Below are positions 1-9,088 of a DNA stretch of 64,000 nt, piece after piece (positions within the stretch are counted from its first letter, which is position 1; each line of letters opens with the position of its first letter). The DNA is taken from contig CAZCFY010000006.1 in the NCBI GenBank assembly GCA_964498095.1, positions 62,001-126,000 on the forward strand, read 5' to 3'. A model generated the notes under the pieces. The model searched no databases. It was not told the DNA's origin and saw only the letters and a program-made list of their open reading frames with translations. Made by a program: the position numbers and the translations under genes. The DNA comes from SG-bin7 sp964498095. Its GTDB lineage: Bacteria; Bdellovibrionota; Bdellovibrionia; Bdellovibrionales; SG-bin7.

Positions 1-479
1 CGAATCTCGGTTTCAGATCGTTTCGTTTCAACTTTTTCGCGGTAGACATCTGGCTTTTTAACTTCAAATCGGCCTTGCGGCTGCTGCGGTGACGGTGGAA
101 GCGGTGTTGGAACAGGCGCGGGAAGCGGTGCCGGCACTGGTTTTACCGGTGGGGGCAATTGCTGTGGTACTTGCGGTACAGGAAGAGGCGGCGGCAACTG
201 CTGCGGACTTTGCGGACCAGGGACAGGGATCGGTACTGGATATGTTTGTGCTGGTCGAGAAGGAAGTGGCTGTGGCTGTGGCTGTGGTTTTGGATTTAGA
301 TCAATGACAATGGCATTGGTCCAGTCTTCTTCTTGGGGTTCGCTAATTTGATGCGTTTGTTGTTGGACGGGTTTTCTGCCCTTTAAAACATTCTCGTAGA
401 ATTCAAAAATATCTAAGGCTTGTGCGAAAGATGGCGCGACAGCCAACAAACCCAAAAAAATTATTGCTCGAACACCCAT
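1..479 (-). CDS. Proline-rich exported protein, 3' end beyond window
   Basis: An open frame on the minus strand begins with ATG at 479 and reaches the left edge without a stop, giving at least 159 codons. It starts with a clear Sec signal peptide (MGVRAIIFLGLLAVAPSFAQA). After about 60 residues it becomes a long Pro/Gln-rich stretch with a run of PQ dipeptides followed by many PxP and LPPP units, ending in a charged segment (KPDVYREKVE). Such extended regions usually span the periplasm or link domains. The folded domain, if any, lies outside the window, so no function is assigned. Confidence 0.72.
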   Translation of the reverse strand, partial: MGVRAIIFLGLLAVAPSFAQALDIFEFYENVLKGRKPVQQQTHQISEPQEEDWTNAIVIDLNPKPQPQPQPLPSRPAQTYPVPIPVPGPQSPQQLPPPLPVPQVPQQLPPPVKPVPAPLPAPVPTPLPPSPQQPQGRFEVKKPDVYREKVETKRSETEI

Positions 480-691
480 ACCTATACCTCTTTTGACGTT
501 CTGCGTTAACGAGGTAATTTACCATAATTTAGATGCGCTGTGTAATTTTTTTATGGTTAGGGTGTAAGTTTCTAGAATTCGTAGTTATTACAATATGATG
601 GTGGATACTAAAGGGGCCGCCTCTCAATCGACGACCCCACAAAATGACCCTAATTTTTGCTTCTTCTATAGGCTAAATGACGCACCACCAT

Positions 692-716
692 TACCAAAAA
701 GAACCTGGAACCTTTT
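692..716 (-). repeat. 25-bp dispersed repeat after a stop codon, copy 1
   Basis: On the minus strand this 25-mer runs from AAAAGGTTCCAG to GTTCTTTTTGGTA and begins inside the TAA stop codon of the CbiX-like gene. The same 25 bases, without mismatch, occur on the plus strand at 22486-22510, three bases after the rpoD stop. The ends AAAAAG and CTTTTT can pair into an A/T-rich hairpin, so a terminator or post-transcriptional 3' element is plausible. The identity is seen directly; the role is inferred. Confidence 0.7.
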
Positions 717-1653
717 AGCGGTGGATCTTGTTGTTTACCCAGGCGGTGATTTCGGGGTCGGGAGTAAGCATGTGCCCGACATATTCAAAATTTAATCCGC
801 GAAGGCGCGCAAGGATTCCGTTTTCGATACTTCCAGGCGCGATGAGTACGGGCAGAATTAAGGCTTTGTGTCCGCGTTGAGTGGCCTGCGCAACTAACTG
901 ACGAAGAGCACGGGTTTTTGCTTCGCGCACGTCTTGAGGGGCGTCGTCCTGCACGGTAATGGCGTGAACAACCGCAAAGTGACTGCGTGTTTTCATAAGC
1001 TCATCTTGAATGCGCTGATTATGGATATTGAAGTTTCGCACCCACATTTGATCATCATCATATCGATTGGGTCCGTGCCCTACTAAGATCAGCTCTTCAT
1101 ATTGCGGCACTCGCGCTAACTCGCGGGCTCGTTGTATTAAAGCGCGAGAAAGCTCAATCGCATCGTCTAAAGCATTTTCGTAAATAACGTTAGTGACCGC
1201 TTTTGGTATAACGACGCGGCCATGCTCATGACCATCGCGAAACGGCTGTAGACCAAAAATTTCTTTTTGTTCACGGATCACGTCGCTATAAGAGCTTATG
1301 TAAAGTGGAATAATTCTAAGTTTGGTCATGCCCGAATTTACTAAGCGGTCAACGCCGTGCTGGAATGAAGCCACGGCCGTCATGCCGAAGCCAACTTCCA
1401 CCGGAATGGGAGATTTTTTAATTCGGTTTAACTCATCAATGACCGCGCAAATTGCGTTTTCCCAACGATGTTCGGATAAAGTTGCCTGATGTTCTTTAAC
1501 GATCTGGCATTGGGACTTTTCTCGCGGATACTCCTCCGTCAGATGCCCCATGATACTTCCATGAGCCAAAACCAAAACACCTTCTACTTCCTGGGCGCCG
1601 GCTTGGGCTGTTATTCCAACCGTGGCAGATAATAATAATGAAAGGAATTTCAT
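715..1653 (-). CDS. Exported CbiX/SirB-like chelatase-fold protein
   Basis: The 312-residue product starts with a signal peptide (MKFLSLLLSATVGITAQAGAQ) behind a strong AGGAGG site. The mature part resembles the class II chelatase fold of sirohydrochlorin chelatases (CbiX/SirB): a first half with LVLAHGS and a second half with LVGHGPNRYDDD and LIAPGSIENGI, the His positions being the expected metal/substrate ligands. Known CbiX enzymes are cytoplasmic, so export is odd and a scavenging or metal-binding role may be more likely than tetrapyrrole synthesis. It lies 20 nt downstream of the DUF547 gene and is probably co-transcribed with it and the upstream flavoprotein. Confidence 0.72.
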   Translation of the reverse strand: MKFLSLLLSATVGITAQAGAQEVEGVLVLAHGSIMGHLTEEYPREKSQCQIVKEHQATLSEHRWENAICAVIDELNRIKKSPIPVEVGFGMTAVASFQHGVDRLVNSGMTKLRIIPLYISSYSDVIREQKEIFGLQPFRDGHEHGRVVIPKAVTNVIYENALDDAIELSRALIQRARELARVPQYEELILVGHGPNRYDDDQMWVRNFNIHNQRIQDELMKTRSHFAVVHAITVQDDAPQDVREAKTRALRQLVAQATQRGHKALILPVLIAPGSIENGILARLRGLNFEYVGHMLTPDPEITAWVNNKIHR

Positions 1654-1673
1654 TTTAACTTCCTCCTGTTTGC

Positions 1674-2453
1674 TTAAAGGCTATTAAGATTCCAATCGTA
1701 ATTCAAATACTTAATTGTCGGTGTCTTGCTTTTGATGGCTTTCTGGCCCGCTACATCATTGGTAAGTAACTCAGGATACTTTGCCATCACGTCGATAACT
1801 TTATTGTAGCCAAGGTATCCCTTTTCAAAGTCCTCCGAATACCAGTCAAAGATCTTCGATATCTCAAGTGTATTGGAATTCTTGTTATAACTATTTCTAG
1901 TATTATCCGATAGAAAGCTCTTTAGACCCTGTTCTAGTTGTTTATCTAGTTTATCGGCGGCAAAAGCCTCGTTAAATAACATAGGGCAACCGATTGACGC
2001 GCAGTTAACGGCAAAATGAACCCGCGGCTCTTTAAAGTTTTTGCGGATGGTTTCGTGTTCGATTTTATCTAAATAAAATTCTTCGCCGAAAAGTTTAAAG
2101 AATTTCTTTTTCCAGGGTGACGAAAAAATCGATCCCAAATCCTTGATAGATTTTAAATCAGGATACTTACTTAAAATAAGTTTTATCGTGAACGCATTGT
2201 ATGCGTTAAATAAAAAAGCGAGCTTTTCAGCTTCGGGCCATTTATCAAAATCAGATCTACTTACCGCGGAAACAGTTTCTAAATAACCATCTAACTTTTT
2301 TTCGTCGGCTTGGAGGTTTTTATAGTTTACGCGTGAGGCATGCCCGTTATTTATGTAGACGACATTCCTCTTTAACATCTCATTCCACGCCGAGTGATCA
2401 AATCCCTTTGCATCAACGACGCCCGCGAGCAAAATAAAAATAAATTTAAGCAT
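1674..2453 (-). CDS. DUF547 family protein
   Basis: This 259-residue protein matches the DUF547 family along its length. Recognisable features are the FNAYNAFTIKLIL segment near residue 85, the HFAVNCASIGCP segment near 150 and the C-terminal FDWYSEDF. The Cys/His-containing motif is the hallmark of the family, whose biochemical role is unknown. The first residues are hydrophobic and may be a short signal peptide. A GGAGGGG site lies just upstream and the start overlaps the end of the flavoprotein gene by 8 nt, which implies translational coupling. Confidence 0.82.
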   Translation of the reverse strand: MLKFIFILLAGVVDAKGFDHSAWNEMLKRNVVYINNGHASRVNYKNLQADEKKLDGYLETVSAVSRSDFDKWPEAEKLAFLFNAYNAFTIKLILSKYPDLKSIKDLGSIFSSPWKKKFFKLFGEEFYLDKIEHETIRKNFKEPRVHFAVNCASIGCPMLFNEAFAADKLDKQLEQGLKSFLSDNTRNSYNKNSNTLEISKIFDWYSEDFEKGYLGYNKVIDVMAKYPELLTNDVAGQKAIKSKTPTIKYLNYDWNLNSL

Positions 2454-4560
2454 TTCCCCTCCTCCAGCTATGAATCCCCTCTAATAATTTTAATGAACGC
2501 TCGGAAACCTGTTTGCGGCGCCATACGCCGGCAGCGAATTTATTAGATTCCCCAAACGTGGGATAAATATGAATTGTTCCTAAAATCTTATTAAGTCCAA
2601 ATCCGTGCTTCATGGCCGCTATGTACTCCACGATGATGTCCCCGGCATGGTGACCGACAATGGTTGCGCCGAGTATTTTATCTTTTCCTGGTACCGTTAA
2701 AACTTTTACGAAACCATGATCCTCTGACTCAGCGATAGCGCGATCAAGATCGTCAATTCCATATTTTGTAACCTCATATGGAATGCCCTTTGCCTTGGCC
2801 TCTTGCTCGTTAAGTCCGACGCGTGCTACCTCCGGGTCCGTGTATGTGCACCAAGGAATCACGCGATAATCTACCTTCGCCATCCGCAAAAAGCCAAAAA
2901 GGGCGTTTGTTGAGGCGTAATAAGCTTGATGAGCCGCCGTATGGGTGAACTGATACGGGCCGGCAACGTCACCACAAGCAAAAATTGTTGGACAGGCGGT
3001 TTGCAAATATTCATTGGTCTCAATCGTTCCCTGCGGGCGGAAGGATATTCCCAGTTTTTCTAATCCGAGACCTTCCACGTTGGCTTTACGGCCAACCGCT
3101 ACAAGGATTCGATCAAAAGGCACTTCTACTTTCTTACCGTTGTGATCACAGATTAGAATTTGCCCTTTTACCTCTTCAGCAAGATGGGACGTAAGAACGC
3201 GAATTCCCTCGCGATGAAATCTTTCGACAATCTCCGCTGAGACATCTTCATCTTCTCGCGGCATAATTCTCGGCCCCATTTCAATTTGGGTAACTTCGGA
3301 TCCCAAACGCGCGAAGGCCTGTGCAAGCTCACAACCAATCGATCCTCCTCCTAACACTATGAGGCGCTTTGGCTGCTCTTTTAATTCCCACAAATTATCC
3401 GAAGTTAAGAAGGGAATACTATTAATTCCTTTGATTGGCGGAACAAATGGACCGGCTCCTGATGCAATTACAATATTTCTCGTTGTCAAAATCTTTCCGT
3501 TTACTTCTACCTCATAAGGAGAAACAACCCTTGCAGCTCCCGAAATACATTCAACCCCTAAACCCGTGTACCTTTCCACGGAGTCATGGGGTTCGATTTT
3601 CTTGATGACATTATGAACCCGGCTCATTACGTCGCTAAAATTAAATTGGGCCGTCGCCGTATGAATTCCAAATTCTTTGCAGCGTTTAATATACGATAAA
3701 ATTTTTCCGGATTTAATTATCGCCTTTGATGGTACGCACCCCGTATTAAGACAATCGCCACCCATGCGATGTTTTTCGATTAATCCCACTTTCGCTTTAA
3801 CAGCCCCAGCGATATAAGCCGTCACGAGACCTGCCGATCCAGCGCCAATTACCAATAAGTTATAATCAAATTTCGCCGGCCGCTGGTATTTGCGTAAATA
3901 GTTCCAAGCTTTGAATTTAGTCAAAAACGTTTTCAAAAGAAATGGCAATAATCCCAAGATTGTAAATGAAAGAAATAGCCCCGGTGTCATCTTAAATTTG
4001 CCGAGTTCAGCGCCGGCATTAACAAAAGCTATCGTTCCAGGGAGCATTCCAAGTTGGCTCACTAAATAATATTTTACCGCCGGCATCGCCGTCAAACCCA
4101 TAACAAGATTTACCAACCAGAAGGGAAAGAGTGGAATTAGGCGGAGAGCAAGCAAGAATTCCGCCCCCTCTTTTTCTACTCCTTTATTGATTTCTTCGAC
4201 TTTTTGATAGAACCCGCGCTTTTTGGAAGTCTCGATCACCCAATCCCGAAGCAAATAGCGCGAAGCTAAAAACGCCAAGGTAGCGCCGATTGTACTGGCA
4301 AAAGAGACGAGCACAACCCCTTTTGCCAAGCCAAAAACCCCGCCACCAATTAACGTCATGGCGGCCGCTCCCGGCAGAGAGCATGCAGCCATTATAATAT
4401 AGACTATAAAATATACGGCCATTGTCGCTTCGGCATTTTTGTCGGCATATCCTTTAATAAAATCCCGGTTCAGATATTGCCCCAAATTAAAGTGAAAATA
4501 AGAAAAAACGAGAGTGCCAAACACGAATAAGATTAAAACTTTGGAAAATGATTTCTTCAT
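2446..4560 (-). CDS. Fusion of a TVP38/TMEM64 (VTT) membrane domain and a FAD-dependent disulfide reductase
   Basis: The protein is about 704 residues if translation starts at ATG 4560, which has AAGGA 9 nt upstream; a longer frame would start at TTG 4590. The first 220 residues form a multi-span VTT domain. The rest is a class I pyridine nucleotide-disulfide oxidoreductase: VIGAGSAG dinucleotide motif, redox-active CLNTGC, a second GGGSIGCE motif, the CGDVAG FAD motif and a C-terminal HIYPT dimerisation segment. It resembles mercuric reductase-like enzymes, but no C-terminal paired cysteines or N-terminal HMA domain are visible. The membrane domain would place a redox enzyme at the inner membrane. 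It is the first gene of an operon with DUF547 and CbiX-like genes. Confidence 0.88.
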   Translation of the reverse strand: MKKSFSKVLILFVFGTLVFSYFHFNLGQYLNRDFIKGYADKNAEATMAVYFIVYIIMAACSLPGAAAMTLIGGGVFGLAKGVVLVSFASTIGATLAFLASRYLLRDWVIETSKKRGFYQKVEEINKGVEKEGAEFLLALRLIPLFPFWLVNLVMGLTAMPAVKYYLVSQLGMLPGTIAFVNAGAELGKFKMTPGLFLSFTILGLLPFLLKTFLTKFKAWNYLRKYQRPAKFDYNLLVIGAGSAGLVTAYIAGAVKAKVGLIEKHRMGGDCLNTGCVPSKAIIKSGKILSYIKRCKEFGIHTATAQFNFSDVMSRVHNVIKKIEPHDSVERYTGLGVECISGAARVVSPYEVEVNGKILTTRNIVIASGAGPFVPPIKGINSIPFLTSDNLWELKEQPKRLIVLGGGSIGCELAQAFARLGSEVTQIEMGPRIMPREDEDVSAEIVERFHREGIRVLTSHLAEEVKGQILICDHNGKKVEVPFDRILVAVGRKANVEGLGLEKLGISFRPQGTIETNEYLQTACPTIFACGDVAGPYQFTHTAAHQAYYASTNALFGFLRMAKVDYRVIPWCTYTDPEVARVGLNEQEAKAKGIPYEVTKYGIDDLDRAIAESEDHGFVKVLTVPGKDKILGATIVGHHAGDIIVEYIAAMKHGFGLNKILGTIHIYPTFGESNKFAAGVWRRKQVSERSLKLLEGIHSWRRGNA

Positions 4561-4670
4561 TTTAGGGCATCCTTGCGCGATATTAACCAATCTATTAGAT
4601 CAAAGGCTGAATTGCATTGCCAATTAAAATTTTTGTTAGTGATTTTAACTAAAGAACTTATGATTTATCT

Positions 4671-5378
4671 ATGGCAGTAAAGAGTAATGGAGCAATTGCC
4701 CTTTTTGTTGAGACACCTGGACTTTCGACCATTAAGCCGGTCTTAGCAACCAGCATCGGCAAGGAAAACTGCGAAGAGTTCTACCGCCAAACTCTAGCCA
4801 TAACGACTTCAACCCTCCAGTATGCAAATCAAGAACTTGAGTCATTAGGGCATCCTCCCCTAGATATATTTTGGGCCCCCACGGAAACCGATCCCGCAGT
4901 ATCCACACATTGGTCAGAATTTCCGGTTTTATCCCAGGGAGACGGAGATCAAGGCAAAAGACTTCACCACGTTTACAGTACACTTTTAAGCGGCTACTCC
5001 TTTGCTATACTCGGATATACCGACTCTCCACAGATTGCTCCGTCCTTATACACAAAGGTAGCCGCTACACTATATCAGCCCGCAAAGAGCAAAGACTTCA
5101 TTGTAGGCCCAGGAGAGTTCGGCGGATTTTTTCTTTTTTGTGGCCGCAAGGAGATCCCACTGTCATTGTGGAATGCGGTTCCCTACGACAACCAACAAGC
5201 GTTAAATTTTTTTGTGAATGCTCTTACGAATGTAGGATCAGTGAGCTACATCGAAATGCAACCGGCGGTTGATACTATTAAAGATATTACGCGATTAAAA
5301 TCCATGTTTGCTAACGCCGGGAACCTTACTCCCGAGCAAATGGAACTTCGGTCTTGGTTAAACCGCCACCTAAAATAA
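4671..5378 (+). CDS. DUF2064 / TIGR04282-like nucleotidyltransferase-fold protein
   Basis: The 235-residue product has the layout of the DUF2064/TIGR04282 family, which shares the GT-A nucleotidyltransferase fold with CofC. Visible features are the N-terminal AIALFVETPG in place of the usual KxPxxGxVKTRL, a central FAILGYTDSPQI at the usual GSDxP position, and the FGGFFLFCGRK segment. The basic Arg/Lys residues of the N-terminal loop are partly missing (STIKPVLATS), so it is a diverged member. It is divergent from the flavoprotein operon, and its end overlaps the convergent ATP-grasp gene by 9 nt. Confidence 0.66.
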   Translation: MAVKSNGAIALFVETPGLSTIKPVLATSIGKENCEEFYRQTLAITTSTLQYANQELESLGHPPLDIFWAPTETDPAVSTHWSEFPVLSQGDGDQGKRLHHVYSTLLSGYSFAILGYTDSPQIAPSLYTKVAATLYQPAKSKDFIVGPGEFGGFFLFCGRKEIPLSLWNAVPYDNQQALNFFVNALTNVGSVSYIEMQPAVDTIKDITRLKSMFANAGNLTPEQMELRSWLNRHLK

Positions 5379-7067
5379 TCCAGAACAAATATTTTTTTTG
5401 CTGGAACGATCAATTAACACGAGCAGTTCACGACCTTGATCACTGAGATTTACTTTTCCGTTGCCCTTAAGTTTGCCTTTACGATCGCGGTCCATGGGTA
5501 GCCCACGGCTCATCATGTTATTACCGACCCAAACGCCCTTGGCGTCGACATAGGCATAAACACGAATATCAACGATAAGATTTCGCAAGTGGGATAGGGT
5601 TAAAGCCTGCTGGTAAATAAAGTTTTCGGGTGAACCCTTTACCGCTTTTTCGGCCCGCTTGACGTCGGCAGGCGAAATATAGGGTCCAATAAAAATTCCA
5701 TCACCGCCACGGCCATCCGTTGGTTTAATCACTTTATTTTTAATATCGCGAAAGACGGCGGCAAACTTTTCTTTATTAAGTTTTTCCGTAACAGGATCGA
5801 CGAAGGAATCAGTGGCGATATTTTGCAGAATTGGTTCTTGCTTAAGATAGTACTTAATAAAATTAGGAACATAAATATAAAGTTCCTTATCCCCAATGAA
5901 ATCCACACCAGGACTATAGTTGCTGCCAACCTTTCCACTGACAATTGCCGCAATCAGTCCGCGCGTACTTTTTTTCGCCCTAAGAGTTTCGGCGATATCA
6001 TTTTCTATATCCGACTCACTAATTAGACGCTGCAATTTTTTAAAATCAATCTCCCCTTTTTTACTGCGCGAAAACATTACTTTTTCAATGCGCTTTCGCA
6101 GATTTTCATAATTTTCGGGATCCTCGTCCATTTCTTCCAATTGACTTAAAGCTTCCTCGCGCAGAAGCTTTTTCTTTACCTCAAAATAAGAGGGGTCAAT
6201 ATCCTCGTGCTCACCATTGAGGAATATAAATCCGACGCGTTCCTTGCTTTTTTCGAAGCCTTTCTTCACGTCATAGGTAAATACACCTTCATTTGTAACC
6301 TTTAACTGAATCCGAGATTTCGGCGACACTACTTCTAATCCATTTTTTTCCAAAATATCTTTTAGACGCGGATCTTCGTTGTCGGAGTAATGAGGAATAT
6401 AATACATAACCGCTTTCCCGCCGTACTGCCGGGCCCGCTCTTTAAAAATACTCGTCACTTCTCTATAAAAGTCATCAGGATGAGGCGAATTTAAGTTCGA
6501 AATCTGTGGATAAATTTCCTTAAGAAAATCATACGCCAATTTTAAATCGCCAAAACCGCCAACAAACCCCTGGTTATCCTCTATCACGCGCCAATTTCCA
6601 TCCCTGTCTCGGACGGAATCAGGCCCGTAGATAAAGGCGATACTCTCGTGATTTAGTTTTCCGTCATAACCGATTTCGGTGGCCTTCGCCAATGCCCGGC
6701 GGACCACGCTTTCGGGAATTACCTTATCAGTTAAGTAACGCTTCTCTCCCGAATAATGATCTTGTAAAAACGCCCGTAAGGCCCAAGCTCGCTGCTCCAC
6801 TCCCGGCTTAATTTTTTCTTCGAACTCTTGCGCCGTTAAAATGCGGGGCAAAATTTCTAGGTAGTTGTCGCCAGAAAAAGCCTCTTTGGACTTTAAAAAT
6901 AGGGCGTCGCGCTTTTCTTCCGGAAGACTTTCCCAAATTTGGTAAATGGATTGATAGTGGGGACGTACTTTGCCGCTCTCATCAAAGATTTCATCATAAC
7001 CATTTAATTGCGCGGATGCTGTCGCAATCCAAAGAAGAGCGATAAGCCCAAGACAAAAACGTACCAC
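5370..7067 (-). CDS. Exported circularly permuted ATP-grasp protein
   Basis: The 565-residue protein starts at GTG 7067 with a convincing signal peptide (MVRFCLGLIALLWIATASAQ). The mature part opens with YDEIFDESGKVRPHY, typical of circularly permuted ATP-grasp type 2 proteins (DUF404/DUF407). It continues with a RVIEDNQGFVGGFGD block and, around residue 460, with the ATP-grasp loop IKPTDGRGGDGIFIGP, then DIRVYAYVDAKG. These enzymes are usually cytoplasmic ATP-dependent ligases encoded beside an alpha-E protein and a transglutaminase; neither partner is present here. Export of an ATP-dependent enzyme is hard to explain, so either the signal acts as a membrane anchor or the start is misjudged. 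Confidence 0.78.
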   Translation of the reverse strand: MVRFCLGLIALLWIATASAQLNGYDEIFDESGKVRPHYQSIYQIWESLPEEKRDALFLKSKEAFSGDNYLEILPRILTAQEFEEKIKPGVEQRAWALRAFLQDHYSGEKRYLTDKVIPESVVRRALAKATEIGYDGKLNHESIAFIYGPDSVRDRDGNWRVIEDNQGFVGGFGDLKLAYDFLKEIYPQISNLNSPHPDDFYREVTSIFKERARQYGGKAVMYYIPHYSDNEDPRLKDILEKNGLEVVSPKSRIQLKVTNEGVFTYDVKKGFEKSKERVGFIFLNGEHEDIDPSYFEVKKKLLREEALSQLEEMDEDPENYENLRKRIEKVMFSRSKKGEIDFKKLQRLISESDIENDIAETLRAKKSTRGLIAAIVSGKVGSNYSPGVDFIGDKELYIYVPNFIKYYLKQEPILQNIATDSFVDPVTEKLNKEKFAAVFRDIKNKVIKPTDGRGGDGIFIGPYISPADVKRAEKAVKGSPENFIYQQALTLSHLRNLIVDIRVYAYVDAKGVWVGNNMMSRGLPMDRDRKGKLKGNGKVNLSDQGRELLVLIDRSSKKNICSGLF

Positions 7068-7097
7068 CTAGCTACCTCTAACAATATGCGTCATAGT

Positions 7098-7137
7098 ACT
7101 GTTTTATGCGGGAAATTTCAATATGAAACAGTTTTTT
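7098..7137. other. Inverted repeat with T-run between divergent genes
   Basis: ACTGTTT at 7098-7104 is matched by AAACAGT at 7126-7132 and followed by six T. Both flanking genes point away from this site, so a terminator is not needed; an operator or a 5' hairpin in the pilin-propeller transcript is possible. Confidence 0.3.
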
Positions 7138-7225
7138 AGTCACAACTATTTGAAATTATTGATGTATCTAACTTAAGTCTAGCCCTTCCTTATGCCGATA
7201 AGTAGCATGAGTGAAAGGCGTCAGG

Positions 7226-9088
7226 ATGACAAATAAGACTTTGAAAAAACTTGGGTTTACGACAATTGAGGCCGTGTTTGGCTTGCTGATTTTTCTTATT
7301 TTTGGCGTTGGCTCTCTGGAAATGATTAAATTTACCGCCGGCAATTCTATGATCGCCAGAGTGCAAGGTCTGCGCGACGGCCTATTTGCGCAACTCAATC
7401 AAGACTTAAAAATTCCGGCCTACTTGTCGGCAACAATGAACGACGCCGCCAATGGAAGCCTGGTTCAATGCGTAACCGGCAAAACAAATGGCGCGCTGTT
7501 AGAAGACGGCTGCAATGCCAACACAAATTATCCCTTAAGCTTCATCACCTCTAACCGCGTCTCAACTGGAACAGGTGAACTTTATTCGATGAGCGGCGGC
7601 AAATGCCAAGGTGACCAAACCAAATGCCCCATCATGGCCGTAACTACCTTTTCCGCTTTTTGTGAGGGCGGCAAAGCCACTTGTACGCGCGCCCAAAAAA
7701 TTATTCTAAATTTAAGCGTGCAAATTAATCCGCAATTTAAACAGGTAATGGTAAATCCCACCTCCGAGCAAACGGTTCTGGATATCGGGGCGTTCTCGGG
7801 AGGCCCCTGCCCTTCTGGACGGATAAGCCGCGGTTATTTACCCAACGGCTTACCTGATTGCTGGGTTTGGCAAATAGGCTCGGCCAAACCGAGTACCTCA
7901 GGCGCGAATTATCGCGATGACGAGGGACTATCGATTACTGTCGATCCTAGCGGCAACACCTACTTCGGCGGAATCACGTACGGGAGTTTTGGCAATCACA
8001 CCAGCGGTGGTTCGGGAGAAATTTTTGTCGGAATGATCGATGGATTTGGCAATACGAAATGGGTCAACCAATTTAGCACGGGAGCGAGCGCCGGCTTAGG
8101 ATCAATTGCGTTTAATCTCGCTGATAATTCTATTTATATTACCGGGAAAGGTTCTATGTCCGGGAGCAAGGCTAAAGGTAAATCTTCAAAATCTGATGCC
8201 TTCGTGATGAAGCTTAATACTTCGGGAGAAACGCTGTGGTCATATAGCTTAGGGTCGCAAATGGGCTCTATGGGTAAGTCCATAGCTTTTGACAATAATG
8301 GAAATTCAATTACCGCGTTTATTGCCGGCGAAAATAAGGCCGGGAATATGGCCTGGGGTTTATCAGACTTCTACATTAGCAAAACAGATTCCGAGGGCAA
8401 TGAAGTTTGGACTACTTCCGTGGGCACAAAAAAAGATTCATCGCGCATGGTTCGCGTTGTCACGGATTTAAATGATAATACTTTTATTTTAGGGTCCTCG
8501 GGAGAGGCCAATAACTACACGCAAACTGATACCTACGTGGGAAAGCTCTCTTCCACGGGGGATATATTGAGTCAGGTAACTTACAACTACACGAATAACG
8601 AGGAAGCCCCCCAAGATATGGTAGTCAACACGACTACAAACGAAATCGTGGTGGGCGGGCAAACGAGAACGGATTCCTCATCTCCTTGGTCGGTATATTT
8701 ATTAAAATTCGATGCCGCGAATTTAGCGGCCGCACCCACGGTGAAAACGATAGCTTTTTCTGGAAATAATTTACTGCAGAAAATGTCCATCGATAGCAAC
8801 GGAAATACTTACATTGCGGTCAATACTGATGGCGCACTGACCGGCTTTACGAACGCGGGTCAACAAGATGTTTATATCGCAAAACTCGATAGTAATTTAG
8901 ATGTTGTCTGGTCAAGGCAGCTTGGAACTGGGGGCACCGAATCTATTGCCGACATAGTCACCCGTACGATCGCGGGCCAGGCCTATACATTTATAATTGG
9001 TTCAACCACAAACTCGTTTGCAGGATGGCTTAACGAAGCGCCTTCGCGGGATATATTTTTCGCTAAGTTCGAAAGTAACGGCCGTTAA
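7226..9088 (+). CDS. Prepilin-like protein with C-terminal beta-propeller
   Basis: The start is taken as ATG 7226 because AAAGG lies 7 nt upstream; GTG 7211 is the alternative. The 620-residue product starts with a class III (type IV prepilin) signal, KKLG|FTTIEAVFGLLIFLIF, with Glu at +5 of the mature form. Residues up to about 195 align with the neighbouring minor pilin, sharing its Cys spacing and a CP-S/T-G...P-N/D-G...C closing motif. The remaining 400 residues are a chain of SBBP-like beta-propeller repeats (SITVDPSGNTYFGG, IYITGKGSMSG, SIDSNGNTYIAV, FIIGSTTNSFAG). This suggests a surface pilus or pseudopilus subunit with a propeller head for binding. Confidence 0.82.
   Translation: MTNKTLKKLGFTTIEAVFGLLIFLIFGVGSLEMIKFTAGNSMIARVQGLRDGLFAQLNQDLKIPAYLSATMNDAANGSLVQCVTGKTNGALLEDGCNANTNYPLSFITSNRVSTGTGELYSMSGGKCQGDQTKCPIMAVTTFSAFCEGGKATCTRAQKIILNLSVQINPQFKQVMVNPTSEQTVLDIGAFSGGPCPSGRISRGYLPNGLPDCWVWQIGSAKPSTSGANYRDDEGLSITVDPSGNTYFGGITYGSFGNHTSGGSGEIFVGMIDGFGNTKWVNQFSTGASAGLGSIAFNLADNSIYITGKGSMSGSKAKGKSSKSDAFVMKLNTSGETLWSYSLGSQMGSMGKSIAFDNNGNSITAFIAGENKAGNMAWGLSDFYISKTDSEGNEVWTTSVGTKKDSSRMVRVVTDLNDNTFILGSSGEANNYTQTDTYVGKLSSTGDILSQVTYNYTNNEEAPQDMVVNTTTNEIVVGGQTRTDSSSPWSVYLLKFDAANLAAAPTVKTIAFSGNNLLQKMSIDSNGNTYIAVNTDGALTGFTNAGQQDVYIAKLDSNLDVVWSRQLGTGGTESIADIVTRTIAGQAYTFIIGSTTNSFAGWLNEAPSRDIFFAKFESNGR

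Noticed and set aside
595..795. 66-codon plus-strand frame near the CbiX-like gene
   Set aside because: It overlaps the 3' end of the exported CbiX-like gene and the 25-bp repeat, has no ribosome site and no protein-like composition.
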